This document shows, piece after piece, positions 25,540 to 35,418 of a stretch of DNA of 64,000 nucleotides (positions are counted from its first letter, which is position 1; each line of letters begins with the position of its first letter). Both the position numbers and the translations under genes were made by a program. The notes below the pieces were generated by a model. The model was not told the DNA's origin and searched no databases. It was given only the letters and a program-made list of their open reading frames with translations. Source of the stretch: Paenibacillus illinoisensis NBRC 15959 (GTDB lineage Bacteria; Bacillota; Bacilli; Paenibacillales; Paenibacillaceae); assembly GCF_004000925.1 (NCBI RefSeq), contig NZ_BIME01000015.1, forward strand, positions 62,001 to 126,000. Direction: 5' to 3'.

Positions 25540-26531
25540 AACCCACAGTTGGAATTACAATGGGCGATGCAGCAGGTATCGGACCCGAGATTATTATGAA
25601 GGCACTAGGCCATCAGGAGGTCTACGACAACTGCAACCCACTCGTTATTGGTGATGCAAAAATATTGGAACGCGTTCTGCCCGTTATTGGATCAAGCTTG
25701 AAAGTCAACGCTATTCAGGAGCCTTCGGAAGCCAAGTATGAATTCGGCACAGTGGATGTCATTGATCTGGATCTGGTTCCTGCCGATCTCGAATATGGAA
25801 AAGTATCTGCCGTAGCGGGAGACGCAGCCTTTCAATTCCTGGCCAAGTCTATTGATCTAGCCAAAAAACAGCAGATCAACTCCATCTGCACTGCTCCTCT
25901 GAACAAGGAAGCTCTGCATCAAGGTGGACATCTGTATCCAGGACATACTGAAATTCTGGCTGACCTGACCGATACAAAGGATTTCTCCATGATGCTGACG
26001 ACACCCAACCTGCGGGTTATTCACCTGACAACACACATGGGCTTGATCGATGCGATCGCCAGCATCAACCCGGAAAGAACCTACACGGTAGTTAAGCTTG
26101 CACACGATACACTCAAAAAAGCAGGCTTCGAAAATCCACGTGTAGCTGTATGCGGCATTAATCCGCACGCCGGCGAGAACGGATTGTTCGGCAATGGTGA
26201 AGAAGAAGAGAAACTGCAGCCAGGTATTGAGCGCGCGCAGCAGGAAGGCATTAATGTGGTTGGTCCTCTCCCTGCGGATACATTGTTCTTCCGTGCAGGT
26301 CGCGGTGACTTCGATATCGTAGTTGCTTGCTACCACGATCAGGGACATGCTCCGATTAAAGTTATGGGCATCGAAGAAGGCGTGAACATCACCGTTGGCT
26401 TAAAAGGCGGCATCATCCGCACTTCCGTTGACCACGGTACGGCCTTTGATATCGCTGGTAAAAACATCGCCGATGATAAAAGCATGCTGGCAGCCATTCG
26501 CTCTGCCATTGAGCTTGCTCCAAAAATGTAA
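25536..26531 (+). CDS. pdxA: PdxA-family dehydrogenase (PdxA2-like, tetronate 4-phosphate)
   Basis: 331-residue NAD-dependent oxidative decarboxylase. Family features: VGITMGDAAGIGPEIIMKAL, the metal-binding His motifs LYPGHTEIL and IHLTTHMGL, NPHAGENGLFG, and VACYHDQGHAPIKVMG. True PdxA makes the pyridoxal precursor; the PdxA2 branch converts D-threonate/D-erythronate 4-phosphate to dihydroxyacetone phosphate and CO2. The coupled kinase gene and KdgT-type transporter, and the lack of other vitamin B6 genes, favour the catabolic role. AAAAGGAGG precedes the overlapping ATG. Confidence 0.92.
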   Translation: MKPTVGITMGDAAGIGPEIIMKALGHQEVYDNCNPLVIGDAKILERVLPVIGSSLKVNAIQEPSEAKYEFGTVDVIDLDLVPADLEYGKVSAVAGDAAFQFLAKSIDLAKKQQINSICTAPLNKEALHQGGHLYPGHTEILADLTDTKDFSMMLTTPNLRVIHLTTHMGLIDAIASINPERTYTVVKLAHDTLKKAGFENPRVAVCGINPHAGENGLFGNGEEEEKLQPGIERAQQEGINVVGPLPADTLFFRAGRGDFDIVVACYHDQGHAPIKVMGIEEGVNITVGLKGGIIRTSVDHGTAFDIAGKNIADDKSMLAAIRSAIELAPKM

Positions 26532-26578
26532 ATGTAACCGAACGTATTCAAACGTATTTAACTATTGAAGCAAAATAA

Positions 26579-26622
26579 AGCAGCGACTCTCCCCAGTCGG
26601 GAAGAATCGCTGCTTTTTCTTT
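26579..26622. terminator. Bidirectional terminator between pdxA and GH88
   Basis: AGCAGCGA..TCTCCC pairs with GGGAAGA..TCGCTGCT; TTTTTCTTTT follows on the plus strand and TTTATTTTG on the minus strand, so it can end both converging operons. Confidence 0.85.
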
Positions 26623-26638
26623 TGTACACCCTGCTGCA

Positions 26639-27784
26639 TTATTGCCTACCATTCGATCTCCGGTCATACCAATATCCAGGAATGCCTCGTTCCAAACGCA
26701 TCAATGCCTCGAGATAGAAATAATCGCCCCAGATGACATAGTCATCCGGTGAATCCCCACCTCTTACGGAGTAGGAACCATGCTTGAGTAAGCCTTCTTC
26801 GGTTTCGGACCCGTGAGTGGAGTAATTCTGTACCAGGGACGCCATTGAATTCTGCACCGCGTCCAGGAAGAACTGACGCTCAGGATCGGTTGGATCCAAT
26901 CTCTCGGCGATCTCCAGAATCCCGCACGCAGCAATAGCGGATGCAGAGCTGTCGCGCTTTGTTTCGGAGGTCTGTGGTGCATCGAAATCCCAATAGGCTA
27001 CATGATCCTCAGGCACATGAGTAATAAAGTAACGGGCTAGACGCCTCGCTGTCTCGAACATCTCTGCATTTTGCAGATATCGGCTGCATAACGCAAAGCC
27101 ATATATCCCCCATGCCTGACCGCGGGTCCATGTTGAGCCATCATTATAGCCCTGATGGGTCCCTCCACGAATGGCTTCGCCAGTAGCCTGATCAAAATAA
27201 AAGGTATGATAGCTGGAATCGTCTCCACGAACCAGAAAACGCCGGCTTTTCTCCGCATGGAGCTTGGCGACGCGCCGATATTCTTCGTTATGGGTCTGTT
27301 CATACGCCCATAACAATAATGGAAGATTAAGCAGGCAATCGATAATAATACGACCTCCGTTGTTCACATCGCCCTTGCGTCCCCAAGCCTGGATCAGCCC
27401 TGACTCTTCACGCCAGCGCTTCATCAACATATCTGCAGCCTCCAGCGTGAGGTCACGTGCAGCAGGGTCACGTTCCACGATCCATTGGGCCTTGGAGGAC
27501 AACGAGTAGAGAAAACCTATGTCATGATGGTCAAAAATGCTCTTCCGTTCCATGCGCCCCCGAAAGTTATCAACGGTCTTAACAGCTGCCTCGCGATACA
27601 GCGGGTCCTGCGTGTATTCCGAGCATAACCAAAGGATTCCTGACCAGAAACCAGCCGTCCACTCCGTATTATCATTCAGCACATAATGCTCATCCCCGTT
27701 ACTTACATGGGGAAATCGCCCCCCAAATCGGTCAATGTTGCTTCTCGTGACTTGGAGTGCATCATCAATGGCATTTTTCCACAT
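26639..27784 (-). CDS. Unsaturated glucuronyl hydrolase, glycoside hydrolase family 88
   Basis: 381-residue (alpha/alpha)6 enzyme that hydrates the double bond of unsaturated uronic acids at the ends of lyase products. Both catalytic aspartates fall at the positions known for Bacillus UGL: Asp88 in FDHHDIGF and Asp149 in IIIDCLLNLP; the substrate-loop motif YNDGSTWTRGQAWGIYG is also present. No signal peptide, so it acts on imported oligosaccharides. GAGGAGG precedes the ATG. It is the last gene of the binding protein-permease-regulator operon. No polysaccharide lyase is in the window, so the parent polymer (glycosaminoglycan, xanthan or gellan type) is unknown. Confidence 0.93.
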   Translation of the reverse strand: MWKNAIDDALQVTRSNIDRFGGRFPHVSNGDEHYVLNDNTEWTAGFWSGILWLCSEYTQDPLYREAAVKTVDNFRGRMERKSIFDHHDIGFLYSLSSKAQWIVERDPAARDLTLEAADMLMKRWREESGLIQAWGRKGDVNNGGRIIIDCLLNLPLLLWAYEQTHNEEYRRVAKLHAEKSRRFLVRGDDSSYHTFYFDQATGEAIRGGTHQGYNDGSTWTRGQAWGIYGFALCSRYLQNAEMFETARRLARYFITHVPEDHVAYWDFDAPQTSETKRDSSASAIAACGILEIAERLDPTDPERQFFLDAVQNSMASLVQNYSTHGSETEEGLLKHGSYSVRGGDSPDDYVIWGDYFYLEALMRLERGIPGYWYDRRSNGRQ

Positions 27785-27816
27785 GGAACAAGTCCTCCTC
27801 TATGAATCTATTTTCT

Positions 27817-30150
27817 TCATCCTTCATGTTGGACAAGTCTGCTATTTTGCTTATATTGACCAGGCGTAATGCCCTCATACTTTTTAAAGACACGAATGAA
27901 TGAATTGCTGTTGAGAAACCCTACGCGCTCGGATACGTCCTGAATGGTCCCTTCCTCTGCCTGCAGAATTTTCTTGGATTGTTCGATGCGATATTGGTTG
28001 ATGTAATCGATCACGTTGATTCCAGTCTGCTCCTTAAAGTACTTGGAGACATAGGTTGGATGGAAGCGAAAGCGTTCTGACAAATGGGTCAAACCCAGAT
28101 TGACGTCTGCATAGTTCTCTACAATGAATTCGATCAGCTGATCTTTCAGCTCTTCGTTGCGGGAGCGCTTGCGTTCATTCACCATCTGACAGACGGTCTC
28201 CAGGATTCGCAGCAGCTCGGCTTCAATCTCCTCAAACGTCTCGCATGCAAACAATTGCCGAATCAGATCATTACGATGCGTCATCTCGTTCTGGTCATCT
28301 GACTTGATCTGTTCCGTGGCTTTCAGAATGGTACCGATTAACTCAAACATCAGGCAGCGTGCCAGTTCAACAGACAAGGGCTCTCCTGTAAAATTGGTCA
28401 TGAGAATTTCGTTCATCACTTCGGTTGAACGGGCATAATTGCCTGTCGCGATATAATTAATGAGCTGTCTCTCCAGATCGAGAGGATAATATAATTCCTC
28501 CTTCGGCCTGCGAATCCGGTTTTGGTCAATGATTTGTCCGATCCCCAATATCAGCCGATATTCCAGTGCCTCTTCCGATTCCCGAAAACTGTCTCCAATC
28601 GCTGCAATGCCGTGATGAACATCGCTTACCCCCACCGAAAAGTACACGCAAAACCGTGATCCGATAAAACGCTGGGCCTCCTCAATGGCGCTGATCAGCC
28701 GGTATCCGGTATTCTCCTCATCTGCCCGAATGTTGATGAGAAATGCGATCCGTCCATCAATATCTGCCGAAAACACCTGGCCAATGGGGCCTATAATTTC
28801 CTCCAGCACATTGGTCAGAATGAGCTGCACAAATTGTTCTTTCTCCTCCTGGTCCTGCTCGCGTACTTTTGTCCGGAACAACCCATCCACATTCTCAATG
28901 TGAAGGAGCAGTACGGCAAACGATGGAGTCTCGAAGTGAATACCAAGCCGTTCCAGCGTTGAAGCAAATTCTTCACCTGCCTGAACCCTGCCCTTCATCA
29001 GCTTGGCGAGCAAATTGCTCCTTACAACGTTTTGCTGGTCCTTGAGCCTGCTCGCGAATTGATCCTGCTCTTCCCAGGCACGGACCAGCACGGATTGCAG
29101 AATGCCATATTCATCGTCCGGCTGCTCCAGTTTCCATTTGACCTTATCGGAGATAATGTTCATGATCCGTCCCAGCGGACGATAGTTCCTCCTGGTGAAC
29201 CACCAGGCCGCTACCCCGCCCAGCAGAAGTCCAGCTGCCACGCCTCCAATCGTAATATTGCGAATGACCGTTAGTTTCTTGGCATAGATCCGGGTAGGTA
29301 TAATCGATACATAATTCCAATCCTGGACCTTGGAAGAGATCTGGGACATGGTGACGGATTCACCGTTCCAATCGATCGTCTCGGTGCTGACTCCTGAATC
29401 TTGCCCGGAATTCAGATCTTCATTTATTTTGAAAGGGGTTTCAAAACCTCCTGTGGAAAACAACGTGTTCCCCTCATCATCCAGGATGAATACCGTGCTC
29501 TCTTTTTCCAAACGGACATTATCAATCGCCTGTTGGAACCGATTCGGGTCAAGATTGACCACGAAGGTTGCAGGACTGTCCGCAGCACTCTGGATGGGGA
29601 ACGGCTGCAGGTAGACAAGTGTATCTTCAATGCGCCGATCCTCACTCCGAATCGCCATTTTCCTGAACCTGCTGGTGTCGGTATCGTGCATAAGTCCGGT
29701 CCACGCCTCCTCGGTTACATCCGTGCCTTTGTAGAACATGTCATACAGATAGGTCTTCTGAATAAGGGAAGAAGAGGACAAGGCAACGTCGGCGTCCTTA
29801 ATATAAATATATAGTTCGCTAATTAGACCGTTTCCGACGCGTGTAGACTTCAGATTTTTGATTAGCTCCAGTCCCATTAACCGCCACCGGCCATCCTGTT
29901 CAGACGCATGATTAATGAAGCTCGTTAACTGGGAATCGGCCATGAGTTGATTGCTGATGCTGCCAATATCCCCAATCTGGTTATCGATCGTCTCCTGCAC
30001 CTGAGAGAGCAGCACCATGTTGGAGCGATTCACTTCTTCCTCAAGCAAGATGCGAGACTCGGCAAATACAGCTGCACCGATCACAATCGGGATGAGCAGA
30101 ATGACCATGTAAGAAATGCTCCAGGACAACAGGATGCTTTTCTTCTTCAT
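27817..30150 (-). CDS. Membrane-bound AraC family regulator with extracellular sensor (Cache) domain
   Basis: 777 residues. Membrane helix 1 (about 5-27, ILLSWSISYMVILLIPIVIGA), extracytoplasmic Cache-like sensor to about 280, membrane helix 2 (ITIGGVAAGLLLGGVAAWWF), a cytoplasmic linker, then a C-terminal AraC DNA-binding domain (HLSERFRFHPTYVSKYFKE and IQDVSERVGFLNSNSFIRVF). The ATG at 30150 follows GAGGAGG; the ten-codon extension lacks a site. These one-protein sensor-regulators are common in Paenibacillus beside LplABC-type transporters. Located between the permeases and the GH88 gene, it probably detects the substrate outside and controls this operon. Confidence 0.92.
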   Translation of the reverse strand: MKKKSILLSWSISYMVILLIPIVIGAAVFAESRILLEEEVNRSNMVLLSQVQETIDNQIGDIGSISNQLMADSQLTSFINHASEQDGRWRLMGLELIKNLKSTRVGNGLISELYIYIKDADVALSSSSLIQKTYLYDMFYKGTDVTEEAWTGLMHDTDTSRFRKMAIRSEDRRIEDTLVYLQPFPIQSAADSPATFVVNLDPNRFQQAIDNVRLEKESTVFILDDEGNTLFSTGGFETPFKINEDLNSGQDSGVSTETIDWNGESVTMSQISSKVQDWNYVSIIPTRIYAKKLTVIRNITIGGVAAGLLLGGVAAWWFTRRNYRPLGRIMNIISDKVKWKLEQPDDEYGILQSVLVRAWEEQDQFASRLKDQQNVVRSNLLAKLMKGRVQAGEEFASTLERLGIHFETPSFAVLLLHIENVDGLFRTKVREQDQEEKEQFVQLILTNVLEEIIGPIGQVFSADIDGRIAFLINIRADEENTGYRLISAIEEAQRFIGSRFCVYFSVGVSDVHHGIAAIGDSFRESEEALEYRLILGIGQIIDQNRIRRPKEELYYPLDLERQLINYIATGNYARSTEVMNEILMTNFTGEPLSVELARCLMFELIGTILKATEQIKSDDQNEMTHRNDLIRQLFACETFEEIEAELLRILETVCQMVNERKRSRNEELKDQLIEFIVENYADVNLGLTHLSERFRFHPTYVSKYFKEQTGINVIDYINQYRIEQSKKILQAEEGTIQDVSERVGFLNSNSFIRVFKKYEGITPGQYKQNSRLVQHEG

Positions 30151-30194
30151 GAGTCTCCTCCTCACATGGTGGTTTGGCATGGCCTACGACTGAT

Positions 30195-31079
30195 TTATTC
30201 CTTGATTGCTCCGATCATAACACCTTTGACAAAGTATTTCTGCAGAAAAGGATAGATAAACAAAATAGGAAGCGTGGCAACCATGACCGTTGCATATTTC
30301 ACACTTTCCCCGATCGCCTCTTTGTCCACCGCTGATGCCCCTGTCGTCATGGAGTCCGTACTATTTTGGATGAGGATTTCGCGCAGTACCAGCTGAAGGG
30401 GAAACAGATTTCGATCCCGGATGTACAGAATTGCACCAAACCAAGAATTCCAATGGCTAACTCCATAAAAGAGAATCATCACTGCGATCACCGGCATGGA
30501 CAACGGTACTACGATCCGCCAGAGGATCAACATCTCTCCCGCACCGTCCATGCGGGCCGATTCCAGCAGGCTTTCAGAGATTTCCTGAAACGAAGTCCGC
30601 ATAATAATGAGATTATAACTGCTGATCAGCCCAGGTATAATCAGAGCCCACAGGCTGTTCCCCATATGAAGCGTGTTGTTGATCAACAGATAGGACGGAA
30701 TAATGCCCCCGTTAAAAAACATCGTAAACACGATCGCCAGCATGATCGGGTTGCGAAGCATGAAGCTTTTGCGAGACAAGGTATACGCTCCCAGAATGGT
30801 GAACAGCAGATTCAGTGCCGTACCCACCACGACGATGAATATGGTGTTTCGGTACCCGGACAAAATGTTCGGGTTGCTGAGCACGAGCTTATAGCTCTCC
30901 AGGGTCAGTCCTTTCGGAAAGAGCAGCAGACCTCTGTGGGCCATTAGCTGACCGGAATCACTGAATGATGCGTTCAGTACATGCAGCAGCGGATACAAGG
31001 TCACAATAATCAGGCCCGTCATCAGAATGGCGTTGGCACCACCAAACAGCCGCTCCCCGAGTGATCGTTTTATTCTCAT
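30195..31079 (-). CDS. Carbohydrate ABC transporter permease (LplC/YtcP type)
   Basis: 294-residue inner-membrane permease, six predicted helices, with the ATPase-docking EAA loop LLESARMDGAGEMLILWRIVVP near residue 180-200 and the C-terminal FLQKYFVKGVMIGAIKE typical of LplC. AAGGAGGGG precedes the ATG. Thirty nucleotides after the partner permease, and 44 nt before the regulator. No ATPase gene is nearby, as usual for these clusters, which share a housekeeping MsmX-type ATPase. Confidence 0.93.
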   Translation of the reverse strand: MRIKRSLGERLFGGANAILMTGLIIVTLYPLLHVLNASFSDSGQLMAHRGLLLFPKGLTLESYKLVLSNPNILSGYRNTIFIVVVGTALNLLFTILGAYTLSRKSFMLRNPIMLAIVFTMFFNGGIIPSYLLINNTLHMGNSLWALIIPGLISSYNLIIMRTSFQEISESLLESARMDGAGEMLILWRIVVPLSMPVIAVMILFYGVSHWNSWFGAILYIRDRNLFPLQLVLREILIQNSTDSMTTGASAVDKEAIGESVKYATVMVATLPILFIYPFLQKYFVKGVMIGAIKE

Positions 31080-31109
31080 CTGAACTCCCCTCCTTCACCT
31101 CATTCCTGA

Positions 31110-32036
31110 CTAGAATAGCTTGGTATTGGATATCGCCTTGGACAGGCGATTGGCACCAATGAGCAGTGTAAAGTTAATGACGGATTGGAATAAGCCTACC
31201 GCGGTTGTATAGCTGAATTCGGCACTTTCGCTAATCCCTTTACGGTACACAAATGTCGAGATGACATCCGCCGTGTCATATACGTTCGGGTTGTATAGCA
31301 GAATGATTTTTTCGAAACCGATCTCCATCAATCCGCCAATACGGAGAATCAGCAGAATAAGAATCATCGGAATGATGCCGGGCAACGTAATATGCCAGAC
31401 TTGGCGAAGGCGACTTGCCCCGTCCACATTCGCAGCATCATACAGCTCGGGATTGATTCCACTAAGTGCAGCCAGATAAATGATGCTGGAGAAGCCAAGC
31501 TCCTGCCAGATGGATGAAGCGGTATACATGGTACGGAAATTGGCCGGATCACTGAGAAGCGCACTGCTCTGGCCGCCAAAGTATTCAATAATGGTGTTAA
31601 ACAGTCCATCCCGGGATGAGAAATCCACAATCATGCCGCAGATGACCACGATGGAAATAAAGTGTGGAATGTAGGAGACGGTCTGCACGGTACGCTTAAA
31701 TATTTCGTTGCGAAGCTCATTGAGAAGAAGGGCAAGAAGAATCGGTGCTGGGAATCCAAACAACAGTTGATAGAAGCTCAGCACCAGGGTGTTTTTCAAA
31801 ATCCGCCAGAAATAGTAACTCTGAAAGAAGTCCCGGAAATGCTGCAGTCCCACCCAATCACTGCCCCATATGCCTTTGCCAACCGAATAATCCTTGAATG
31901 CAATGATCGCTCCATACATCGGCAGATATTTGAAGATGAGAAAATACAAAACAACGGGAAGAGCCATCCAATAGATCGCTTTATTCTTTTTGTAATTAAG
32001 CCATAACAAGGAAAGCTTGTGCGACACCTTTTCCAT
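31110..32036 (-). CDS. Carbohydrate ABC transporter permease (LplB type)
   Basis: 308-residue permease: first helix AIYWMALPVVLYFLIFKYLPM, docking loop YDAANVDGASRLRQVWHITLPG, end NRLSKAISNTKLF. It resembles the permease at 277-1254 closely in the first loop (FKDYSVGKGIWGSDWVGLQHF here), so the two import systems are paralogous. I start at the ATG at 32036 after AAGGAAGGGG; the earlier ATG ten codons upstream has no binding site. It pairs with the next gene to form the channel fed by the upstream lipoprotein. Confidence 0.92.
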   Translation of the reverse strand: MEKVSHKLSLLWLNYKKNKAIYWMALPVVLYFLIFKYLPMYGAIIAFKDYSVGKGIWGSDWVGLQHFRDFFQSYYFWRILKNTLVLSFYQLLFGFPAPILLALLLNELRNEIFKRTVQTVSYIPHFISIVVICGMIVDFSSRDGLFNTIIEYFGGQSSALLSDPANFRTMYTASSIWQELGFSSIIYLAALSGINPELYDAANVDGASRLRQVWHITLPGIIPMILILLILRIGGLMEIGFEKIILLYNPNVYDTADVISTFVYRKGISESAEFSYTTAVGLFQSVINFTLLIGANRLSKAISNTKLF

Positions 32037-32108
32037 CCCCTTCCTTATCAATTCGAAGGAGAGCATCCGTGAGGTAAAAAGTGGGCTTCCCCACGGACAG
32101 CTTCTTCG

Positions 32109-33686
32109 TTATCTGGCATTATAGCGGTCCAGAGCAGCCTGCTGAATTTCAACTGCCCGGTCGACGTTAAACTTGTTGATCTGATCGACGTACTTGTCAA
32201 AGTTCTCAATCGGCTCGACCCCGATCACAAACTTGACGAACATTTCATCCCGGTACGTTCCAATATCGCTCATGATCTTGCTGTATTCCGTGGATTCTTC
32301 TGTTGTCAGACTGGTTGGAGGAAGGCCCACCTTCAGTGTATTCTCGCTGTATTTGGAGAAGAGAATGGCGGCATCCTTCTGCTGCTGGAGCTGATAATAC
32401 TGCTCATTGTACCGGTCGTCATCTTCACCCACGAAGGGATAGTTCGCAATAAAATGTTTGGCCATCGCCTGGGCAACCGACAATCCATCCGGATTTTTTA
32501 AAATCTCATCGGTATAGGTCGGGTAACCGTCCTTCATCGTATACGTGAGGCCTTCCACACCGAAATTTTTCAGCATATGCCCTTCTTCACTGAAGAAGTA
32601 ATCAAGTGCTTTGACTGTTTCCTCCGGATATTTGTTGCTATTGGTGATCACGACGCCGCTACTGCTCCACTCCCAGGAACGTCCGGTAAACATCGGTTCA
32701 TCGCCCTTATTCTGCACCGGATATTGGACAGCCGTCAGATTGGCGTTCGGGTCGGTTTCCTGCAGAGCGGGAAGGTAGCGGCCTACACCTCCACCGATGA
32801 AGGTGAAAAAGGCACCTGCCTGACCACTCAAAATTTTGGCGTCAAATGTTTTTTGGTCATTGGTGGCAAAATCGGGATCGATCAGCCCTTCCTGATACCA
32901 GCGATGGAACATCGTCAGGAATTCCTTGTATTCCGGCTCGATTGGTCCGTAGACCACTTTGCCATCTTTCATAAATATATTGTTGGTTATCCCGTAGGCC
33001 TCCAGATAGGTCGGTGCTGCGGGTCCCATCGTTGTCATTTTAGGCGGTGCACCAAACAACAGGGGCGCGGACACGCCTTTTTTCTCTTTGAACGCTTTAA
33101 GTACGGTTTCCCATTCTTCCAGCGTTTCCGGTTTCTCCAGCTTTAGCTCATCGAGCCAATCCTGACGAATGAATGTACCGCCGAAGGTTTTGTATTCCCC
33201 CAGACGTAGATGCGGAATCGCATAGATATCGCCGTTGTCTGCTTTTAACTGTTTAGCGACTTCGGGATTCTCATCCAAAATCTTTTTCAAATTGGGAGCG
33301 TATTCATCAATGAGCTCGTTAAGACGAATGATGGTACCATCATTGAACAGCTTGGCGTAATCTCCATTGACAAACATGGCATCAGGTAGCTGATTCGAGG
33401 CAATCATGACATTGAACTGTTCGGTCTCGGCACCCACCGCAGGATGCTGGAATTCGATTTTGGTGTTGGTCTTCTTCTCCCATTCCTTAATCGCCGTGAT
33501 TTCATTCATACTCTTGAGCGTAATGGAAGCATTCGTGTTCATCGACATCCAGATCGATATTGGTGTAGGGCCATCTCCCTCTGCTCCACCCGCGTTTCCA
33601 TTGTCCCCTGTGCAGCCTGCCAGAATAGTGAATCCCATCATCAGACAGATTCCAATCGCCAGCCGCTTTCTCCATGACCGTTTCAT
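32109..33686 (-). CDS. Extracellular solute-binding lipoprotein (LipO/LplA type)
   Basis: 525-residue substrate receptor of the ABC importer. Lipoprotein signal peptide MKRSWRKRLAIGICLMMGFT with lipobox LAGC (Cys28), then an acidic Gly-rich linker and the two-lobed binding fold. The ATG at 33686 follows GGGGGG; the extension of 22 codons upstream would bury the signal peptide and is rejected. It is the first gene of the operon leading to GH88, so the ligand is probably an unsaturated uronic-acid oligosaccharide. About 400 nt of upstream DNA has no gene. Confidence 0.93.
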   Translation of the reverse strand: MKRSWRKRLAIGICLMMGFTILAGCTGDNGNAGGAEGDGPTPISIWMSMNTNASITLKSMNEITAIKEWEKKTNTKIEFQHPAVGAETEQFNVMIASNQLPDAMFVNGDYAKLFNDGTIIRLNELIDEYAPNLKKILDENPEVAKQLKADNGDIYAIPHLRLGEYKTFGGTFIRQDWLDELKLEKPETLEEWETVLKAFKEKKGVSAPLLFGAPPKMTTMGPAAPTYLEAYGITNNIFMKDGKVVYGPIEPEYKEFLTMFHRWYQEGLIDPDFATNDQKTFDAKILSGQAGAFFTFIGGGVGRYLPALQETDPNANLTAVQYPVQNKGDEPMFTGRSWEWSSSGVVITNSNKYPEETVKALDYFFSEEGHMLKNFGVEGLTYTMKDGYPTYTDEILKNPDGLSVAQAMAKHFIANYPFVGEDDDRYNEQYYQLQQQKDAAILFSKYSENTLKVGLPPTSLTTEESTEYSKIMSDIGTYRDEMFVKFVIGVEPIENFDKYVDQINKFNVDRAVEIQQAALDRYNAR

Positions 33687-34089
33687 CGCTTCACGTCCCC
33701 CCATGTGTTCGTGTAAGATGTCTGACCCTTGATGTGGAGCTGCTCTCTTCATAAAGGTAATGCCTGACCGCTATTATGGCTATCCTCCATTCTTGCCGAG
33801 ATATCCAAAATTTGATATTCCCTTATCCGGCGCAGGATTTGCACATGCAGGCAAAAGATCAAGATCATATTCGAGGAATGAACTGTCCGATCCAAATGAA
33901 AGCTGATTATCTCCTTTAATCCGTCTAGGTTGAAGCATCTAGATTAATATTGCCATCGACCAAGCCTGTTTCCGAAACCTTAGGGTGTTTGACCAGTCCC
34001 CGCCAGAATCCAGGAATACACTAATATCAATTCTTTGACCTGTTCGGCTATCCATAAAAAACATCAACAAACTTAAGGGGGAAATTAGC
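33687..34089. other. Divergent intergenic region, binding protein / glycosyltransferase
   Basis: About 400 nt between diverging genes. It should hold both promoters and probably the regulator's site. I see no convincing operator, RNA fold or repeat copy. Confidence 0.5.
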
Positions 34090-35241
34090 ATGACGATCCG
34101 CTACAGTATCATTATTGCAACCTATAACCGGGCCCATCAGTTACCGCTTACACTGGCGGCTTTTGAGGCGCAGACCTACCCAAAACATCTTTTTGAAGTT
34201 ATCGTCGCTGATGATGGTTCAACGGATGGAACGAAAGAACTGGTTGAAGCTTATCGTGCTTCATATTCATTGACCTATGTATCCCAAACAGAACAGCGCG
34301 GCAGATCTGCGATCCGTAATTTGGGGCTCCAGCATGCCAAAGGGTTGTACGTTATCTTTTGCGATGCTGACTTTCTGGCACTACCCGAGTTTATTCGAAC
34401 CGTGCGGCAGTATCATCGTAAAAATCCCAGAGCCGTGGTTTCTGGCTTTCCGCATTCTTTCGATGGTTCATATACCCACTACTATCCGGACTTTTCCCCA
34501 GAAGAGAAAGAACATTGTCATGCCGTCCTCGCAGCTTCAAACTCATGGCGTCCCGAACTAGAAGCTGTGAATGAAATTATCCCGTTGGTAACACCCGCAG
34601 ATATCATTCATCATACAGATGCTTTGTCACGAGTGGTTTTCCCATCCAAAATGCCGCCAGGTGTCATCAAACAATTTGCAAGCACAGATGTAGCACCCTG
34701 GATGGTATTTGTTACTCGGTGTGTATCCGTCCGGCGTAGTCTGTTGAATCGAGTAGGGGGTTTTAACGAAAGGTATGTACTTTATGGGCTTGAAGACTGG
34801 GATTTGGGCTACAGGCTGCACCGTTTGAAAGTGCCTTTCTATTGCATCAAAGAGGTCGTAGGCTATCATCAGGAGCACCCAACCCACTTCCGGGGGGATG
34901 TGCTCAATACGGAGAATCTGCGAATCATGTTGGAAACCTATGGCTTCAATGATTCCGCACTGAATTTATTTTGCGTTGTGCCTCCATCCGCTGACCTCGA
35001 AACCTACAAAAATACACTGAGGATCTTGCGCAGAGGGTTCCGGTCCAGAACAACACGTTCTTCCGCACGATTGTTAAAAAGGACACTACGAATTGCAGCC
35101 AAGCAGTTCTTACTCCAATCTGATGCAGAGGCATACAAAAAATCATTAGCTAAAATACAGCGAAGAGCAGCAGGCAGGAAAAGCAGAGTGGCTCGTGTTT
35201 TACGGGATATGGTTCAAAGGTCTGAAAAATTGGTGGAGTAG
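34090..35241 (+). CDS. Glycosyltransferase family 2 protein
   Basis: 383-residue GT-A fold enzyme: YSIIIATYNRAHQLPLTL, nucleotide-binding VIVADDGSTDGTKEL, metal-binding FCDADFLAL (DAD as DXD) and the C-terminal GGFNERYVLYGLEDWDLGYRL that matches the galactosyltransferase-type C domain (E-D acceptor site). The last 80 residues are very basic (RRGFRSRTTRSSARLLKR), which may attach it to the membrane or a polymer. AAGGGGG precedes the ATG. It stands alone on the plus strand; donor and acceptor sugars are unknown. Confidence 0.9.
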   Translation: MTIRYSIIIATYNRAHQLPLTLAAFEAQTYPKHLFEVIVADDGSTDGTKELVEAYRASYSLTYVSQTEQRGRSAIRNLGLQHAKGLYVIFCDADFLALPEFIRTVRQYHRKNPRAVVSGFPHSFDGSYTHYYPDFSPEEKEHCHAVLAASNSWRPELEAVNEIIPLVTPADIIHHTDALSRVVFPSKMPPGVIKQFASTDVAPWMVFVTRCVSVRRSLLNRVGGFNERYVLYGLEDWDLGYRLHRLKVPFYCIKEVVGYHQEHPTHFRGDVLNTENLRIMLETYGFNDSALNLFCVVPPSADLETYKNTLRILRRGFRSRTTRSSARLLKRTLRIAAKQFLLQSDAEAYKKSLAKIQRRAAGRKSRVARVLRDMVQRSEKLVE

Positions 35242-35318
35242 GTTAGGACTCACGTTAGAAGCTTAAAAAGTGCTGATGGGTTGATAATTCAATTCTTCTT
35301 TTCAAATAAAAACACAAC

Positions 35319-35356
35319 AAAAAGCCTCCTATCTACATCTCTGCAGATGGGAGGCG
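35319..35356 (-). terminator. Terminator of the aldo/keto reductase gene
   Basis: Minus strand GCCTCC.ATCT pairs with AGAT.GGAGGC, followed by TTTTTG. About 60 nt after the stop. Confidence 0.75.
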
Positions 35357-35418
35357 ACGTATCCTACATACTCGTTTTTCTCACCCTTATGGTGAATAGT
35401 ACGGTTTCATTATTTACT

